This document shows, piece after piece, positions 49,219-59,323 of a DNA stretch of 64,000 nucleotides. The stretch is from an uncultured Clostridium sp. Its GTDB lineage: Bacteria; Bacillota; Clostridia; Clostridiales; Clostridiaceae. How positions within the stretch are numbered: position 1 is the stretch's first letter; the number at the start of each line of letters is the position of its first letter. The position numbers and the translations under genes are program-made. The stretch spans positions 1-64,000 of the forward strand of contig CALBDU010000083.1 in the NCBI GenBank assembly GCA_937927335.1, in the 5' to 3' direction. The notes beneath the pieces are model-generated. The model was given only the letters and a program-made list of their open reading frames with translations. It had not been told where the DNA came from and ran no database searches.

Positions 49219-50061
49219 ATGAAGAAATTATTGGAATATGTTTATATAACAATTGGAGTGCTGCTGGTTGCATTAAGTGCAGAATTTTTCCTATCACCAA
49301 ATAAGATAGCTGCTGGCGGAGTATTTGGTGCCTCAATGATAATAAATCATGTCTTCCCCAAGCTTGCCATTGGCTTGCTCATGCTTATAATGAATATTGT
49401 TCTATTCATTATAGCGTTTATATTAATAGGCAATAAATTTGGTGCCAAGACTATTTATTCCAGCATAACCCTTTCTGGTGTGCTTTGGATATTTGAGAAA
49501 ACCATGCCTTCAGGTATTTCAGTTACCAGCAATCTTTTTCTTGCCTCGGTATTTGGCACCTTAATTAACGGAGTAGGTATGGCTATGGTATTCAATCAGA
49601 ATGCCTCCACAGGGGGTACCGATATTCTTGCCAAAATAATTAATAAATTTGTTAACATAAATATTGGCAAGTCCCTGCTGGCAGTAGACTTCATAATAAC
49701 CCTTTTTGCCGCATTGTTTTTTGGTGCAGAGTCAGGGATGTTTGCTTTGCTATGTGTTATAATGAATGGCTTTGTTATTGATACTGTGATAGAAGGACTG
49801 AATATTTCAAAACAAGTAATGATAATAAGTGAAAAAAGTAAAATTATAAGCAGATATATAACAGATATACTGGGGCGTGGCTGTACAGTTATTCAGGGAA
49901 AGGGAGGATATACTGGTAATGATTCCTATATACTCATTACTGTGCTGGGGCGGAAGGAATTTATAAGACTTAAGAAATATATAAAAGAAATTGACCAAAA
50001 GGCCTTTATTACAGTAAGCGAAGCGCATGAGGTGCTGGGTGAGGGCTTTAAGGAAATGTAG
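49219..50061 (+). CDS. YitT family membrane protein, second copy
   Basis: A 280-residue paralogue of the protein at 17659, with the same layout. Five or six helices carry SPNKIAAGGVFGASMIIN and NQNASTGGTDILAKIINKF, and a C-terminal DUF2179 domain ends HEVLGEGF. The start ATG follows AAGGAG. Unlike the first copy, its short leader contains no attenuator. It is probably transcribed alone after the transketolase terminator. Transport substrate unknown. Confidence 0.9.
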   Translation: MKKLLEYVYITIGVLLVALSAEFFLSPNKIAAGGVFGASMIINHVFPKLAIGLLMLIMNIVLFIIAFILIGNKFGAKTIYSSITLSGVLWIFEKTMPSGISVTSNLFLASVFGTLINGVGMAMVFNQNASTGGTDILAKIINKFVNINIGKSLLAVDFIITLFAALFFGAESGMFALLCVIMNGFVIDTVIEGLNISKQVMIISEKSKIISRYITDILGRGCTVIQGKGGYTGNDSYILITVLGRKEFIRLKKYIKEIDQKAFITVSEAHEVLGEGFKEM

Positions 50062-50113
50062 AATATTAGCTTTTTTGCATTTTTTATCACATAAATTTAA
50101 CAAAAATTAATTT

Positions 50114-50141
50114 TTGATTTAATGTTACATTATGCTATAAT
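50114..50141 (+). promoter_or_regulatory. extended minus-10 promoter of ftsEX
   Basis: TTGATT (50114-50119), a 16-base spacer and TATAAT (50136-50141) preceded by TGC, an extended minus-10 form. Confidence 0.7.
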
Positions 50142-50196
50142 AAACATAGCAATTTTAACTCATTGTTAGAAAATTATGTTGTCAAGGAGAGAAACG

Positions 50197-50883
50197 ATGA
50201 TCGAATTTAAGTCAGTGAATAAGATATATAATAATAATATATTTGCATTGTGTGATGTTAACTTAACTATAGAAAAAGGTGAATTCGTATTTTTAGTTGG
50301 ACCAAGTGGAGCAGGTAAATCTACATTTATTAAAGTGCTCCTTAAGGAAATTGATCCTACCAGCGGGTCTGTAATAGTAAACGGCACCGACATAACAACG
50401 CTGAAACCAAAACAGGTTCCCTACTATAGAAGAAAGATAGGTGTTGTTTTCCAGGACTACAGATTAATTCCTACACTGAATGTATATGAAAATGTTGCTT
50501 TTGCCATGAGAGTGGTTGAAGCTCCATATAGGGAAATACGTAAAAAGGTGCCGGTGGTACTTTCTCTGGTGGGACTATCAAGTAAATACAAGGCTTTCCC
50601 GCACCAGCTGTCCGGTGGTGAGCAGCAGAGAGTTTCTCTGGCAAGAGCTATTGTAAACAATCCTGCAATACTAATTGCGGACGAGCCTACCGGAAACCTT
50701 GACCCTGAAACCGCTATGGAAATAATGGGAACACTTAATGATATAAATCATGCCGGTACCACATTGCTGATGGCAACTCATGCCAAGGATATAGTGGACA
50801 CCATGAGAAAAAGAGTTATAGCAATAGAAAGAGGCACTATTGTAAGAGACGAGAAGAAGGGAGCATACGGCTATGAAGATTAA
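50197..50883 (+). CDS. ftsE: cell division ATP-binding protein FtsE
   Basis: A 228-residue ATPase. ATG 50197 follows AAGGAGAG; the earlier ATG 50176 overlaps this. Walker A GPSGAGKST, FQDYRLIPTLNVYENVAFA, signature LSGGEQQRVSLARA, Walker B ILIADEPTGNLD and ATHAKDIV are diagnostic. The YENVAF and EKKGAYGYED-like ending match FtsE rather than other MacB-type ATPases. With FtsX it controls peptidoglycan hydrolases at the septum or side wall. It overlaps ftsX by 11 bases. Confidence 0.96.
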   Translation: MIEFKSVNKIYNNNIFALCDVNLTIEKGEFVFLVGPSGAGKSTFIKVLLKEIDPTSGSVIVNGTDITTLKPKQVPYYRRKIGVVFQDYRLIPTLNVYENVAFAMRVVEAPYREIRKKVPVVLSLVGLSSKYKAFPHQLSGGEQQRVSLARAIVNNPAILIADEPTGNLDPETAMEIMGTLNDINHAGTTLLMATHAKDIVDTMRKRVIAIERGTIVRDEKKGAYGYED

Positions 50884-51763
50884 TACTTTTAAATATTTTT
50901 TAAGTGATTCTCTTAAAAGCTTAAAAAGAAATGTTACTGTAAGTACTGCTTCTATGGCAACTGTGGCAGCCACTCTTTTTATACTGGGAATATTTGTGCT
51001 GCTTACCTTGAATGTAAACAAGGGTATTTTAAATGTAGAATCCAAGGTAGAGGTTAAGATATATTTAAAGGACAATATTACTGTTACTGACCAGAAGGCT
51101 TTGGAAAGCAAGATTAAAACTGTTGATGGAGTAGTAAGCTATTCCTATGAAAGCAAGGCACAGGCTCTGGACAACTTTAAGAATCAGCTGGGTGAACAAA
51201 ATAAAAGCTTAACTGAAGGCTTGGATAAAAATAATCCTCTTCCTAACTCATTCGTTATAAAGGTAAAAAATCCTGATACCATAACAAATGTAGTTAAGGC
51301 AGTAGATGGAATGAATGGCATTGACACAATTAAGGACGGAAGAGAGATAGTGGATAAGCTGGTTTCCATAACAAGAACCATAAAATGGGTTGGTGTTGTA
51401 ATGTTTATCATACTAATCTCAGTATCTCTATTCCTTATTGGAAATACAATCAAAATAACTGTTTACTCAAGAAGAAGAGAAATTGGAATTATGAAATATA
51501 TTGGAGCCACTGACTGGTTTATAAGGTGGCCGTTCATTATGGAGGGTGTGATACTTGGCATCCTTGGAGGAATAGTGGCAGACGTAATATTGTATTATGT
51601 GTATAAGCTGGCATATGTTAAGATATCCCAGGGTCTGCTCATGATGCAGCTCATTGCTCCTAGCTATGTGAGCACATTTATACTTGCATTATTCATCCTT
51701 GTAGGAATAGTAATAGGAGCTGCCGGAAGTATATTTGCACTTAGAAAATTCCTGGCAGTATAG
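50873..51763 (+). CDS. ftsX: cell division protein FtsX
   Basis: A 296-residue membrane protein: one N-terminal helix (about residues 25-45), an extracellular domain (about 55-165) and three C-terminal helices. SLKSLKRNVTVSTASMATVAATLF and IKITVYSRRREIGIMKYIGATDWFIRWPFIMEGV are typical. The extracellular domain usually binds a coiled-coil partner such as CwlO or PcsB. The CwlO-like hydrolase at 3514 would be a candidate partner, by inference only. Confidence 0.96.
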   Translation: MKINTFKYFLSDSLKSLKRNVTVSTASMATVAATLFILGIFVLLTLNVNKGILNVESKVEVKIYLKDNITVTDQKALESKIKTVDGVVSYSYESKAQALDNFKNQLGEQNKSLTEGLDKNNPLPNSFVIKVKNPDTITNVVKAVDGMNGIDTIKDGREIVDKLVSITRTIKWVGVVMFIILISVSLFLIGNTIKITVYSRRREIGIMKYIGATDWFIRWPFIMEGVILGILGGIVADVILYYVYKLAYVKISQGLLMMQLIAPSYVSTFILALFILVGIVIGAAGSIFALRKFLAV

Positions 51764-51793
51764 CCTAATATTAGAAATCATTGAGATATACCA

Positions 51794-51824
51794 GGGCAGA
51801 TTTTTCGTTTAGAAGGATCTGCCC
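51794..51824 (+). terminator. hairpin after ftsX, probable terminator
   Basis: GGGCAGAT (51794-51801) pairs with ATCTGCCC (51817-51824). The following tract is A/T-rich but not a clean T-run, so termination may be partial. Confidence 0.6.
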
Positions 51825-51921
51825 TAAAAATATTTTATATTTATTTTTATTAATGTTATAATTATTTAGAGTTTATTAAAATAATAATAGTGGAAGCATA
51901 AATTATGAGGTGATGAATTTG

Positions 51922-53127
51922 ATGAGCAAAAAGAAGTGGATAACATTTACAATAATAATAGTACTTATAACAAATACGGTAACTTACTTTGGAAGTACTT
52001 TGTTTGGAACATATCTTCCCAACGGGAAGGTGGCAATAAGCAAAACAGACTATAATAATTATATGAAATTTGAGAAACTATTTCTGGTAAAAGACCAGCT
52101 TGATAATTATTATGATGGTAAAATTGATGATAATGTGCTGGTGGAGGGTGCTATTAAAGGGATGACTTCTGCTCTTAACGATCCATATACTGTGTTTATG
52201 AATAAACAGGAATATGCGGACTTTAATGCTCAGACTGAAGGAAATTACAGCGGAGTAGGACTACAGGTCCAGGCTGATAATGATAATATAGTTGTTGTTG
52301 ATATTTTTGAGGATTCACCATCTAAAAAAGCGGGTATACTTCCAAAGGATGTAATAGAGAAAGTAGATGGCAAGGCTGTTTCCGGAAAGGAATTGGAGGC
52401 CGCAGTTGCCTTGATGAAGGGCCAGGAAGGCACAAAGGTTAAGCTTACCTTATACAGGGAAAACAAGGGTGAGTTTGAAGTAGAGCTTACCAGAGCAAAG
52501 ATAAATCTTGTTACAATAAAAGGCGAGATGATTGATTCAAAGGTGGGTTATATACAAGTATCAATGTTTGATGAAAATACTGCAAAAAATTTCAAATCCA
52601 AGCTGGATGAACTTAAGGGAAAAGGTATGCAGGTACTGATTATTGACCTGAGAAGCAATCCAGGCGGACTTTTAAATGAATGTGTGGATATGGTATCTAA
52701 TTTTGTGGAAAAGGATAAAGTTGTTGTATCTACTGTGGATAAATATAATTACAGTAAAAAGTATTATTCCACAGGCGGCGATGCCATGGGAATGCCGCTG
52801 GTAGTACTGACAAATGAGGGAACAGCAAGCGCTTCGGAAATTTTTTCAGGTGCTGTAAGGGATTATAAGCTGGGAACCCTGGTTGGAAAGAAAACCTATG
52901 GAAAGGGTGTTGTACAGACCTTGCTGGATACTGGTGACGGCACAGCCTTAAAGGTTACAATTTCAAAATATTATACGCCTAACGGTGAGAATATAAACCA
53001 TACTGGAATAAAACCTGATGTGGAGGTAGAATATCCGGATACTTTGAGGGCTGCACAATACAACAGGAGTACAGATCCTCAGTTCAATAAAGCGCTGGAA
53101 ATAGCAAAAAGCAAAATCAAACAGTAG
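51922..53127 (+). CDS. S41 family carboxyl-terminal processing protease (CtpB type)
   Basis: A 401-residue membrane-anchored protease. ATG 51922 is eight bases from GAGGTG; GTG 51910 and ATG 51913 overlap that site. One helix (about residues 7-27) anchors it outside. A PDZ domain (GNYSGVGLQVQADNDNIVVV ... AGILPKDVI) is followed by the S41 domain with the Ser in NEGTASASEIFSGA and the Lys in GKKTYGKGVV. CtpB of Bacillus triggers sigma-K activation in sporulation. Position next to ftsEX and a MinJ-like gene supports orthology, but other Ctp roles are possible. An extended minus-10 (TGT-TATAAT, 51857-51862) lies upstream. Confidence 0.93.
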   Translation: MSKKKWITFTIIIVLITNTVTYFGSTLFGTYLPNGKVAISKTDYNNYMKFEKLFLVKDQLDNYYDGKIDDNVLVEGAIKGMTSALNDPYTVFMNKQEYADFNAQTEGNYSGVGLQVQADNDNIVVVDIFEDSPSKKAGILPKDVIEKVDGKAVSGKELEAAVALMKGQEGTKVKLTLYRENKGEFEVELTRAKINLVTIKGEMIDSKVGYIQVSMFDENTAKNFKSKLDELKGKGMQVLIIDLRSNPGGLLNECVDMVSNFVEKDKVVVSTVDKYNYSKKYYSTGGDAMGMPLVVLTNEGTASASEIFSGAVRDYKLGTLVGKKTYGKGVVQTLLDTGDGTALKVTISKYYTPNGENINHTGIKPDVEVEYPDTLRAAQYNRSTDPQFNKALEIAKSKIKQ

Positions 53128-53135
53128 GAGTGTGA

Positions 53136-54437
53136 GTGCGCTTAATGAATATTTTGATATATACCTTAAAATCGGTAGCATTCGCCATAACTGAACCTTA
53201 TATGGCAATTCTTCTGATATTACTGGCTTTTATACTATACAGAAGAAATGTAAAGACCACCATGATGCAGAAAATGATTATGGGAGAAAGACTTGACACT
53301 CCTTTTGAACTAACCATATCCCAGGTGGTAATCGGTATATTTGCAGGTACGGTGGCAAGCCTTATAATGTCATACCTTGGAGTGATTTTTGATGAGTCCT
53401 CCTCCATCGACCTGCTTTTCCTGGCATCTGTGTTATTTATGTTCTATAATCCTCGGTTTGTTTGCTTTGCATACTCAGGTGCAATATTGGGTGCACTAAG
53501 CCTGGTGTTTACTTATATTACCTATTTTTCCGGAAACCCTGCCTGGAACTTGCTGAAGCTGGACATACCGGCTTTGATGACCATGGTGGCAGTGCTGCAT
53601 TTTGTTGAAGGACTGGTAATTCTTGTGGATGGAAAGAGAGGGAGCATGCCGGTTTTTACCAGCAGGGATGATACTATAATAGGCGGCTTTGCCATGCAGA
53701 GATACTGGGCCATTCCTGTGGCAATATTTTTTTTAATACAGGACAGATCTTTGGCTACTGCAGCCTGGCAGGTGCCTCTTCCGGCATGGTGGCCAATAAT
53801 CCAGACCTCAATTCCACTTAGTATTTTAAAAAATGCCGTGCTTATGCTTGTTCCTTTTTATGGAATAATAGGCTATAGCAGTGTAACCTTTACCAAGGAT
53901 AAAGATAAGAAAATACAGGAGTCTGGTATTTTGATAATAGGCTACAGCATAGTGCTTTTCGGTCTGGCTCAGCTTGCTCAGATAAATTTATTCTTCAAGC
54001 TGTTTGTGCTCGTATTTTCAATTGCAGCTCATGAGGGCATTATTTTATACCAAAGGAATAATGAGCTTAAGGGAAAGCCAAAATATATCAGCAACAGCGA
54101 CGGTGTTATGGTACTGGAGGTAGCTCCCGGCTCTCCAGCATATGAAATGGGAATCAAAAGCGGTGATATTTTACTTAAGATTAACGACAGATTTATTGAA
54201 AATGAAGAAGTAATAGCTGAAACCATAAGAGAGGGCTCTAATTTCCTCTGGTTTAATGTAAAAAAAGAAAATGGGGCCTATGAGCAGGTCAGCTACAACA
54301 GAATGAATTATGAAAAACGGCTGGGCATGGTGCTTGTACCAAAGGTTATGCCCAAGGACAGCATGGTAGTGAAATTTAACGAAAACTCCTTTAAGGATGT
54401 TTTAAATAAAATAAAAAAGAAGGATAATGATGATTAA
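53136..54437 (+). CDS. MinJ-like polytopic membrane protein with PDZ domain
   Basis: A 433-residue protein with seven or eight hydrophobic segments in the first 310 residues and a C-terminal PDZ domain (DGVMVLEVAPGSPAYEMGIKSGDILLKIN-like). GTG 53136 sits five bases from AGGAG; ATG 53145 is an alternative. In Bacillus subtilis a protein of this design, MinJ, links DivIVA to MinD at the poles and lies between ctpB-ftsEX and uvrBA, the same order as here. The assignment rests on topology and gene order. Its stop overlaps the uvrB start. Confidence 0.82.
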   Translation: MRLMNILIYTLKSVAFAITEPYMAILLILLAFILYRRNVKTTMMQKMIMGERLDTPFELTISQVVIGIFAGTVASLIMSYLGVIFDESSSIDLLFLASVLFMFYNPRFVCFAYSGAILGALSLVFTYITYFSGNPAWNLLKLDIPALMTMVAVLHFVEGLVILVDGKRGSMPVFTSRDDTIIGGFAMQRYWAIPVAIFFLIQDRSLATAAWQVPLPAWWPIIQTSIPLSILKNAVLMLVPFYGIIGYSSVTFTKDKDKKIQESGILIIGYSIVLFGLAQLAQINLFFKLFVLVFSIAAHEGIILYQRNNELKGKPKYISNSDGVMVLEVAPGSPAYEMGIKSGDILLKINDRFIENEEVIAETIREGSNFLWFNVKKENGAYEQVSYNRMNYEKRLGMVLVPKVMPKDSMVVKFNENSFKDVLNKIKKKDNDD

Positions 54438-56425
54438 TGGGAGAATTTAAGATACACTCCAGCTTTAAGCCTACCGGTGACCAGCCTAAGGCAATTAACA
54501 GCATTGCTGAAGGAATTGAGGCAGGAAAAAAGTTTCAGACAATCCTGGGGGTTACAGGTTCAGGAAAGACCTTTACAATGGCAAACATAATTGAACGGGT
54601 GAAAAAGCCTACCCTTATACTAGCTCATAATAAAACTCTGGCAGCACAGCTCTGTTCAGAGTTTAAAGAATTTTTCCCTGATAATTGTGTTGAATACTTT
54701 GTTTCTTTTTATGATTACTATCAGCCGGAAGCTTATGTGCCACAGACCGACACTTTTATAGAAAAGGATTCGTCAATCAATGATGAAATTAACAAGCTGA
54801 GACATTCAGCCACTTCAGCACTGTTTGAAAGACAGGATGTTATCATAGTTGCATCTATATCCTGCATATATGGTCTTGGTAACCCGGAGGAATATAAAAA
54901 CCTATCCATTTCCATGAGAGAGGGTATGGAGAAAAACAGGGACGAAGTAATAAGAAAACTGGTGGAGATTCAATATGAAAGAAATGAAATAAATTTTGTC
55001 CGTTCAACCTTCAGGGTGAGGGGGGACGTAGTGGATATATATCCATCCAATTCATCAAACACAGGGATAAGAGTGGAGTTTTTCGGCGATGAAATTGAAA
55101 GAATACGTGAGTTTGATGTGGTCACTGGCGAAATAACCGGAAACAGGAAGCATGTTATCATATTCCCAGCCACCCACTTTGCTGCGTCAAAGGAAAGACT
55201 GCAGAGAGCAATTACACAAATTGAAATAGAACTGGAGGAAAGGCTGAAGGAATTAACCTCAGAGGATAAGCTGCTGGAAGCCCAAAGGCTTAAGCAGAGA
55301 ACGAACTTTGACATCGAAATGCTGAGAGAGGTGGGATACTGCACCGGTATTGAAAATTATTCAAGGATACTGGACGGCAGGGCGAAAAATTCACCCCCTC
55401 AGACCTTAATAGATTACTTCCCAAAGGACTTTCTTTTATTTATTGACGAGAGCCATGCAACTGTACCCCAGGTTCGCGCCATGTATGCAGGAGACAGGTC
55501 CAGAAAAGAAACTTTGGTAAATTACGGGTTCAGACTGCCCTGTGCATATGATAACAGACCGCTGACCTTTTCAGAATTTCATGAAAAGCTGAATCAGGTT
55601 GTATTTGTAAGCGCCACTCCGGCAGATTATGAGCTGAAGCTATCAGAAAATGTTGCTGAACAGATTATAAGACCAACCGGACTTCTTGATCCCGAGATAA
55701 CAGTTCTTCCGGTTAAAGGCCAGATAGATGATCTGTACACTAAAATTTTGGATACGGTAAAAAGAGGGTTCAGAGTAATGGTAACCACTCTTACCAAGAA
55801 AATGGCGGAGGATCTGACGGATTATTTTAAGGAGATGGGAATAAAGGCAAGGTATCTTCATTCCGACATAGATACCTTTGAGAGGATAAAAATAATAAGA
55901 GATCTTAGAAACGGTGATTTTGATGTTATTGTGGGAATAAACCTTTTAAGGGAAGGTCTTGATATTCCTGAGGTAGCTCTGGTAGCTATTCTTGATGCAG
56001 ACAAGGAAGGCTTTCTAAGATCTGAAAGGTCATTGATACAGACAATCGGAAGAGCTGCAAGAAACTCTGAAAGCAAAGTGGTTATGTATGCAGACAACAT
56101 GACTGATTCTATGAACAAGGCAATAAGTGAAACAAACAGAAGAAGAAAGCTGCAAATGGAGTACAACCAGCAAAATGGTATAGTCCCTAAAACCATAATT
56201 AAAGAAGTAAGACAGCTTATTGAGGCAACTACAGCACCGGAGGATACCCATTATGAAAGTCTTGAGGAAGCATATTCTGCAGATAAGGCCAGGCTGGAGG
56301 CTGAAATAGAAAGATGTGAAAAGGAAATGCGGCAGGCTGCCAAGGATCTTCAGTTCGAGCAGGCGGCATACTTGAGGGACTTAATATTTAAATTAAAAAA
56401 ACAGAGGAGTAAAAATGAAAGATAA
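54437..56425 (+). CDS. uvrB: excinuclease ABC subunit B
   Basis: A 662-residue DNA repair helicase-like protein that verifies damage and positions UvrC. Walker A GVTGSGKTFT, the beta-hairpin YYDYYQPEAYVPQTDTFI-like stretch near residue 95, DESHATVPQ, motif VI RSLIQTIGRAARN and a C-terminal UVR motif (EKEMRQAAKDLQFEQAAYLRD) are complete. It begins with the base overlapping the previous stop (TAATG) and overlaps uvrA by 11 bases. Confidence 0.98.
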   Translation: MGEFKIHSSFKPTGDQPKAINSIAEGIEAGKKFQTILGVTGSGKTFTMANIIERVKKPTLILAHNKTLAAQLCSEFKEFFPDNCVEYFVSFYDYYQPEAYVPQTDTFIEKDSSINDEINKLRHSATSALFERQDVIIVASISCIYGLGNPEEYKNLSISMREGMEKNRDEVIRKLVEIQYERNEINFVRSTFRVRGDVVDIYPSNSSNTGIRVEFFGDEIERIREFDVVTGEITGNRKHVIIFPATHFAASKERLQRAITQIEIELEERLKELTSEDKLLEAQRLKQRTNFDIEMLREVGYCTGIENYSRILDGRAKNSPPQTLIDYFPKDFLLFIDESHATVPQVRAMYAGDRSRKETLVNYGFRLPCAYDNRPLTFSEFHEKLNQVVFVSATPADYELKLSENVAEQIIRPTGLLDPEITVLPVKGQIDDLYTKILDTVKRGFRVMVTTLTKKMAEDLTDYFKEMGIKARYLHSDIDTFERIKIIRDLRNGDFDVIVGINLLREGLDIPEVALVAILDADKEGFLRSERSLIQTIGRAARNSESKVVMYADNMTDSMNKAISETNRRRKLQMEYNQQNGIVPKTIIKEVRQLIEATTAPEDTHYESLEEAYSADKARLEAEIERCEKEMRQAAKDLQFEQAAYLRDLIFKLKKQRSKNER

Positions 56426-59237
56426 AATTATTATAAAAGGAGCAAGGGTCCATAATCTTAAAAACGTAGATCTTGAAATTCCAAGAGATAAGTTTGTGGT
56501 TTTTACCGGACTATCAGGCTCAGGCAAGTCCTCCCTTGCATTTGATACCTTGTATGCGGAAGGACAGAGACGCTATGTTGAATCATTGTCAGCTTATGCA
56601 AGACAGTTTTTAGGGCAGATGAACAAGCCTGATGTTGACTATATTGAAGGGCTGTCTCCTGCTATATCCATAGACCAGAAAACTACCAGCAGAAATCCAA
56701 GATCCACTGTTGGAACTGTCACAGAAATTTATGATTATCTGAGGCTGCTTTATTCAAAAATTGGAATCCCCCATTGTCCAAACTGCGGAAAGGAAATTAC
56801 CCAGCAGACCATAGATCAGATGGTGGACAGGATAATGGAAATGGAGGATAGGACTAAAATACAGGTTCTGGCTCCAATTATAAGAGGTAAAAAGGGAGAG
56901 CATGTTAAGGTCATTGAAAACATCAAGAAAAATGGATTTGTCAGGGCAAGAATTGATGGCGTGACCTATGATATTCTTGAGGATGAAATCAAGCTTGGAA
57001 AGACTCAGAAGCATAATATAGAAGCGGTTATTGACAGACTCGTGATAAAGCCTGATATAAGAACAAGACTGGCAGACTCCATTGAAACAGCCCTTAAGCT
57101 GGCGGAAGGTATAGTAATTATAAATGTAATAGGTGGAGAGGACATTCTTTTCAGCGAAAATTATGCATGCCCGGACTGCGGAATCAGTATTGAGGAGCTG
57201 CTACCAAGAATGTTTTCCTTTAACTCACCCTTTGGAAAATGCGATCATTGCGACGGTCTTGGAACATTGCTTGAAATAGATGAGGACCTAGTTATACCTG
57301 ATAAGTCAAAAAGCATACTGGATGGTGCAGTGGCGCCCTGGGGCAGCGGTTCCTTAAAGGAGGAATCCTGGACCTTCAATATATTAAAAGCTTTAGCAAA
57401 GGAATACAAGTTCAAGCTGGACACACCCATTGAAAAGCTGCCAAGGGAAGTGGTGGATGTGCTCCTGTACGGGTCCATGGGAAACAAGGTTAAGGTTAAA
57501 TATTCAAGAGAAAATGGCACCATGGAATTTAATCATGCCTATGAAGGTGTAATTAATAATCTTAAGAGGAGATATAAGGAAACCAATTCAGATTATATTA
57601 AAAGTGAAATTGAAAATTATATGAGCAATAACCCTTGTCCAGAGTGCAGCGGAGACAGACTGAAAAAAGAGGTGCTTTCGGTTACTGTGGGAGGGCTAAA
57701 TATTGCAGAATTCTGTAAGCTTTCCATCCAGGAGGAGCTGGAATTTATCAGTAAGCTTAAATTAACAGAAAGAGAAGATTTAATAAGCCGCCAGATATTT
57801 AAGGAAATTAAAAACAGACTTTCCTTCCTTATAAATGTCGGTTTGGACTACCTTAACCTGTGGAGAAATTCAGGTACACTTTCCGGAGGGGAATCTCAGA
57901 GAATTAGGCTTGCCACTCAGATTGGCTCCAGTCTGGTTGGTGTAATGTATATATTGGATGAACCAAGCATAGGGCTTCACCAAAGGGATAATGACAGGCT
58001 TATTGATGCATTGAAAAAGCTCAGGGACATCGGCAATACACTTATAGTAGTAGAGCATGATGAGGATACCATGAAGGCTGCAGATTTTATTGTGGATATA
58101 GGTCCTGGTCCTGGTGAGCACGGTGGTGAAATAGTTGCAGCAGGAACAATGGAGGACATAATAAAATGTGAAAGATCCATTACTGGGGCATATTTAACAG
58201 GAAAAAAGGAAATTTCAGTGCCAAAAACGAGGAGACAGCCGGCAGATAAATTTATCAGGATTAAAGAAGCAGCTGAAAATAACCTTAAGGGAATAGATGT
58301 TGATTTCCCAATGGGAGTTTTCACTTGTGTTACAGGAGTTTCAGGCTCAGGTAAAAGTACACTGGTAAATGAAATACTTTATAAAGGGATAAATAAGGTT
58401 ATTAACAAGTCCAGGGATAATCCGGGCTGGCATAAGGAAATAATAGGTATAGAAAATATAGATAAGATTATTAATATTGATCAAAGTCCGATAGGCAGAA
58501 CCCCAAGGTCCAATCCTGCAACCTATACAGGTGTATTTGATATCATAAGGGATGTTTTTTCCAATACATCAGAAGCTAAAATGAGAGGCTATAAGCCAGG
58601 CAGGTTTAGTTTTAATGTAAAAGGTGGCAGGTGTGAGGCCTGCAGCGGTGACGGAATAATTAAAATCGAAATGCAGTTTTTATCTGACGTGTATGTTCCC
58701 TGCGAGGTATGCAAGGGCAAAAGATACAACAGGGAAACCCTGGAGGTAAAATATAAAGGCAAAAATATTGATGAGGTTTTAAACATGACAGTGGAGGAAG
58801 CGCTGACATTCTTTGAAAATCTGCCAAGGATAAAAAACAAGCTTCAGACACTTATGGATGTGGGCCTGGGCTATATAAGACTGGGGCAGCCCTCTACACA
58901 GCTTTCCGGTGGAGAAGCACAAAGAATTAAGCTTGCCTATGAGCTTTCAAGAAGGAGCACCGGCAAAACCCTTTATATACTGGATGAGCCTACCACAGGG
59001 CTCCACGTGGACGATGTAAAAAGGCTTATAGAGGTTCTTCAAAGGATTGTGGATACAGGGAATACGGTTATAGTAATTGAACATAATCTGGATGTGATTA
59101 AAAATGCGGATTACATTATAGACCTTGGACCGGAGGGCGGAGACCGGGGCGGTGAGATTATAGCCCAGGGAAGGCCGGAAGAAATAATTAAAAATAAAAG
59201 CTCTTACACGGGACAATACTTGAAAAAGATGTTATAA
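56415..59237 (+). CDS. uvrA: excinuclease ABC subunit A
   Basis: A 940-residue damage-recognition ATPase. Two ABC modules are seen: Walker A GLSGSGKSS and GVSGSGKST, signatures LSGGESQRIRLA and LSGGEAQRIKLA, Walker B YILDEPSIGLH and YILDEPTTGLH. Zinc-binding clusters occur at CPNCGKEI, CPDCG..CDHCDGLG and the C-terminal CEACSGDG..CEVCKGKRY. Length and order are standard. uvrC is not in the window. Confidence 0.98.
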   Translation: MKDKIIIKGARVHNLKNVDLEIPRDKFVVFTGLSGSGKSSLAFDTLYAEGQRRYVESLSAYARQFLGQMNKPDVDYIEGLSPAISIDQKTTSRNPRSTVGTVTEIYDYLRLLYSKIGIPHCPNCGKEITQQTIDQMVDRIMEMEDRTKIQVLAPIIRGKKGEHVKVIENIKKNGFVRARIDGVTYDILEDEIKLGKTQKHNIEAVIDRLVIKPDIRTRLADSIETALKLAEGIVIINVIGGEDILFSENYACPDCGISIEELLPRMFSFNSPFGKCDHCDGLGTLLEIDEDLVIPDKSKSILDGAVAPWGSGSLKEESWTFNILKALAKEYKFKLDTPIEKLPREVVDVLLYGSMGNKVKVKYSRENGTMEFNHAYEGVINNLKRRYKETNSDYIKSEIENYMSNNPCPECSGDRLKKEVLSVTVGGLNIAEFCKLSIQEELEFISKLKLTEREDLISRQIFKEIKNRLSFLINVGLDYLNLWRNSGTLSGGESQRIRLATQIGSSLVGVMYILDEPSIGLHQRDNDRLIDALKKLRDIGNTLIVVEHDEDTMKAADFIVDIGPGPGEHGGEIVAAGTMEDIIKCERSITGAYLTGKKEISVPKTRRQPADKFIRIKEAAENNLKGIDVDFPMGVFTCVTGVSGSGKSTLVNEILYKGINKVINKSRDNPGWHKEIIGIENIDKIINIDQSPIGRTPRSNPATYTGVFDIIRDVFSNTSEAKMRGYKPGRFSFNVKGGRCEACSGDGIIKIEMQFLSDVYVPCEVCKGKRYNRETLEVKYKGKNIDEVLNMTVEEALTFFENLPRIKNKLQTLMDVGLGYIRLGQPSTQLSGGEAQRIKLAYELSRRSTGKTLYILDEPTTGLHVDDVKRLIEVLQRIVDTGNTVIVIEHNLDVIKNADYIIDLGPEGGDRGGEIIAQGRPEEIIKNKSSYTGQYLKKML

Positions 59238-59241
59238 TTTA

Positions 59242-59282
59242 TAAAGGGCTGGCATATAAGACTATTAAATGCTGGCTTTTTG
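59242..59282 (+). terminator. weak terminator-like hairpin after uvrA
   Basis: AAAG...GCAT and ATGC...CTTTTT can pair imperfectly with internal mismatches, followed by TTTTTG. Uncertain. Confidence 0.4.
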
Positions 59283-59323
59283 TTTAATTTTCTTTTTTGA
59301 ATAACTATAAGAGGGTGATTAAT

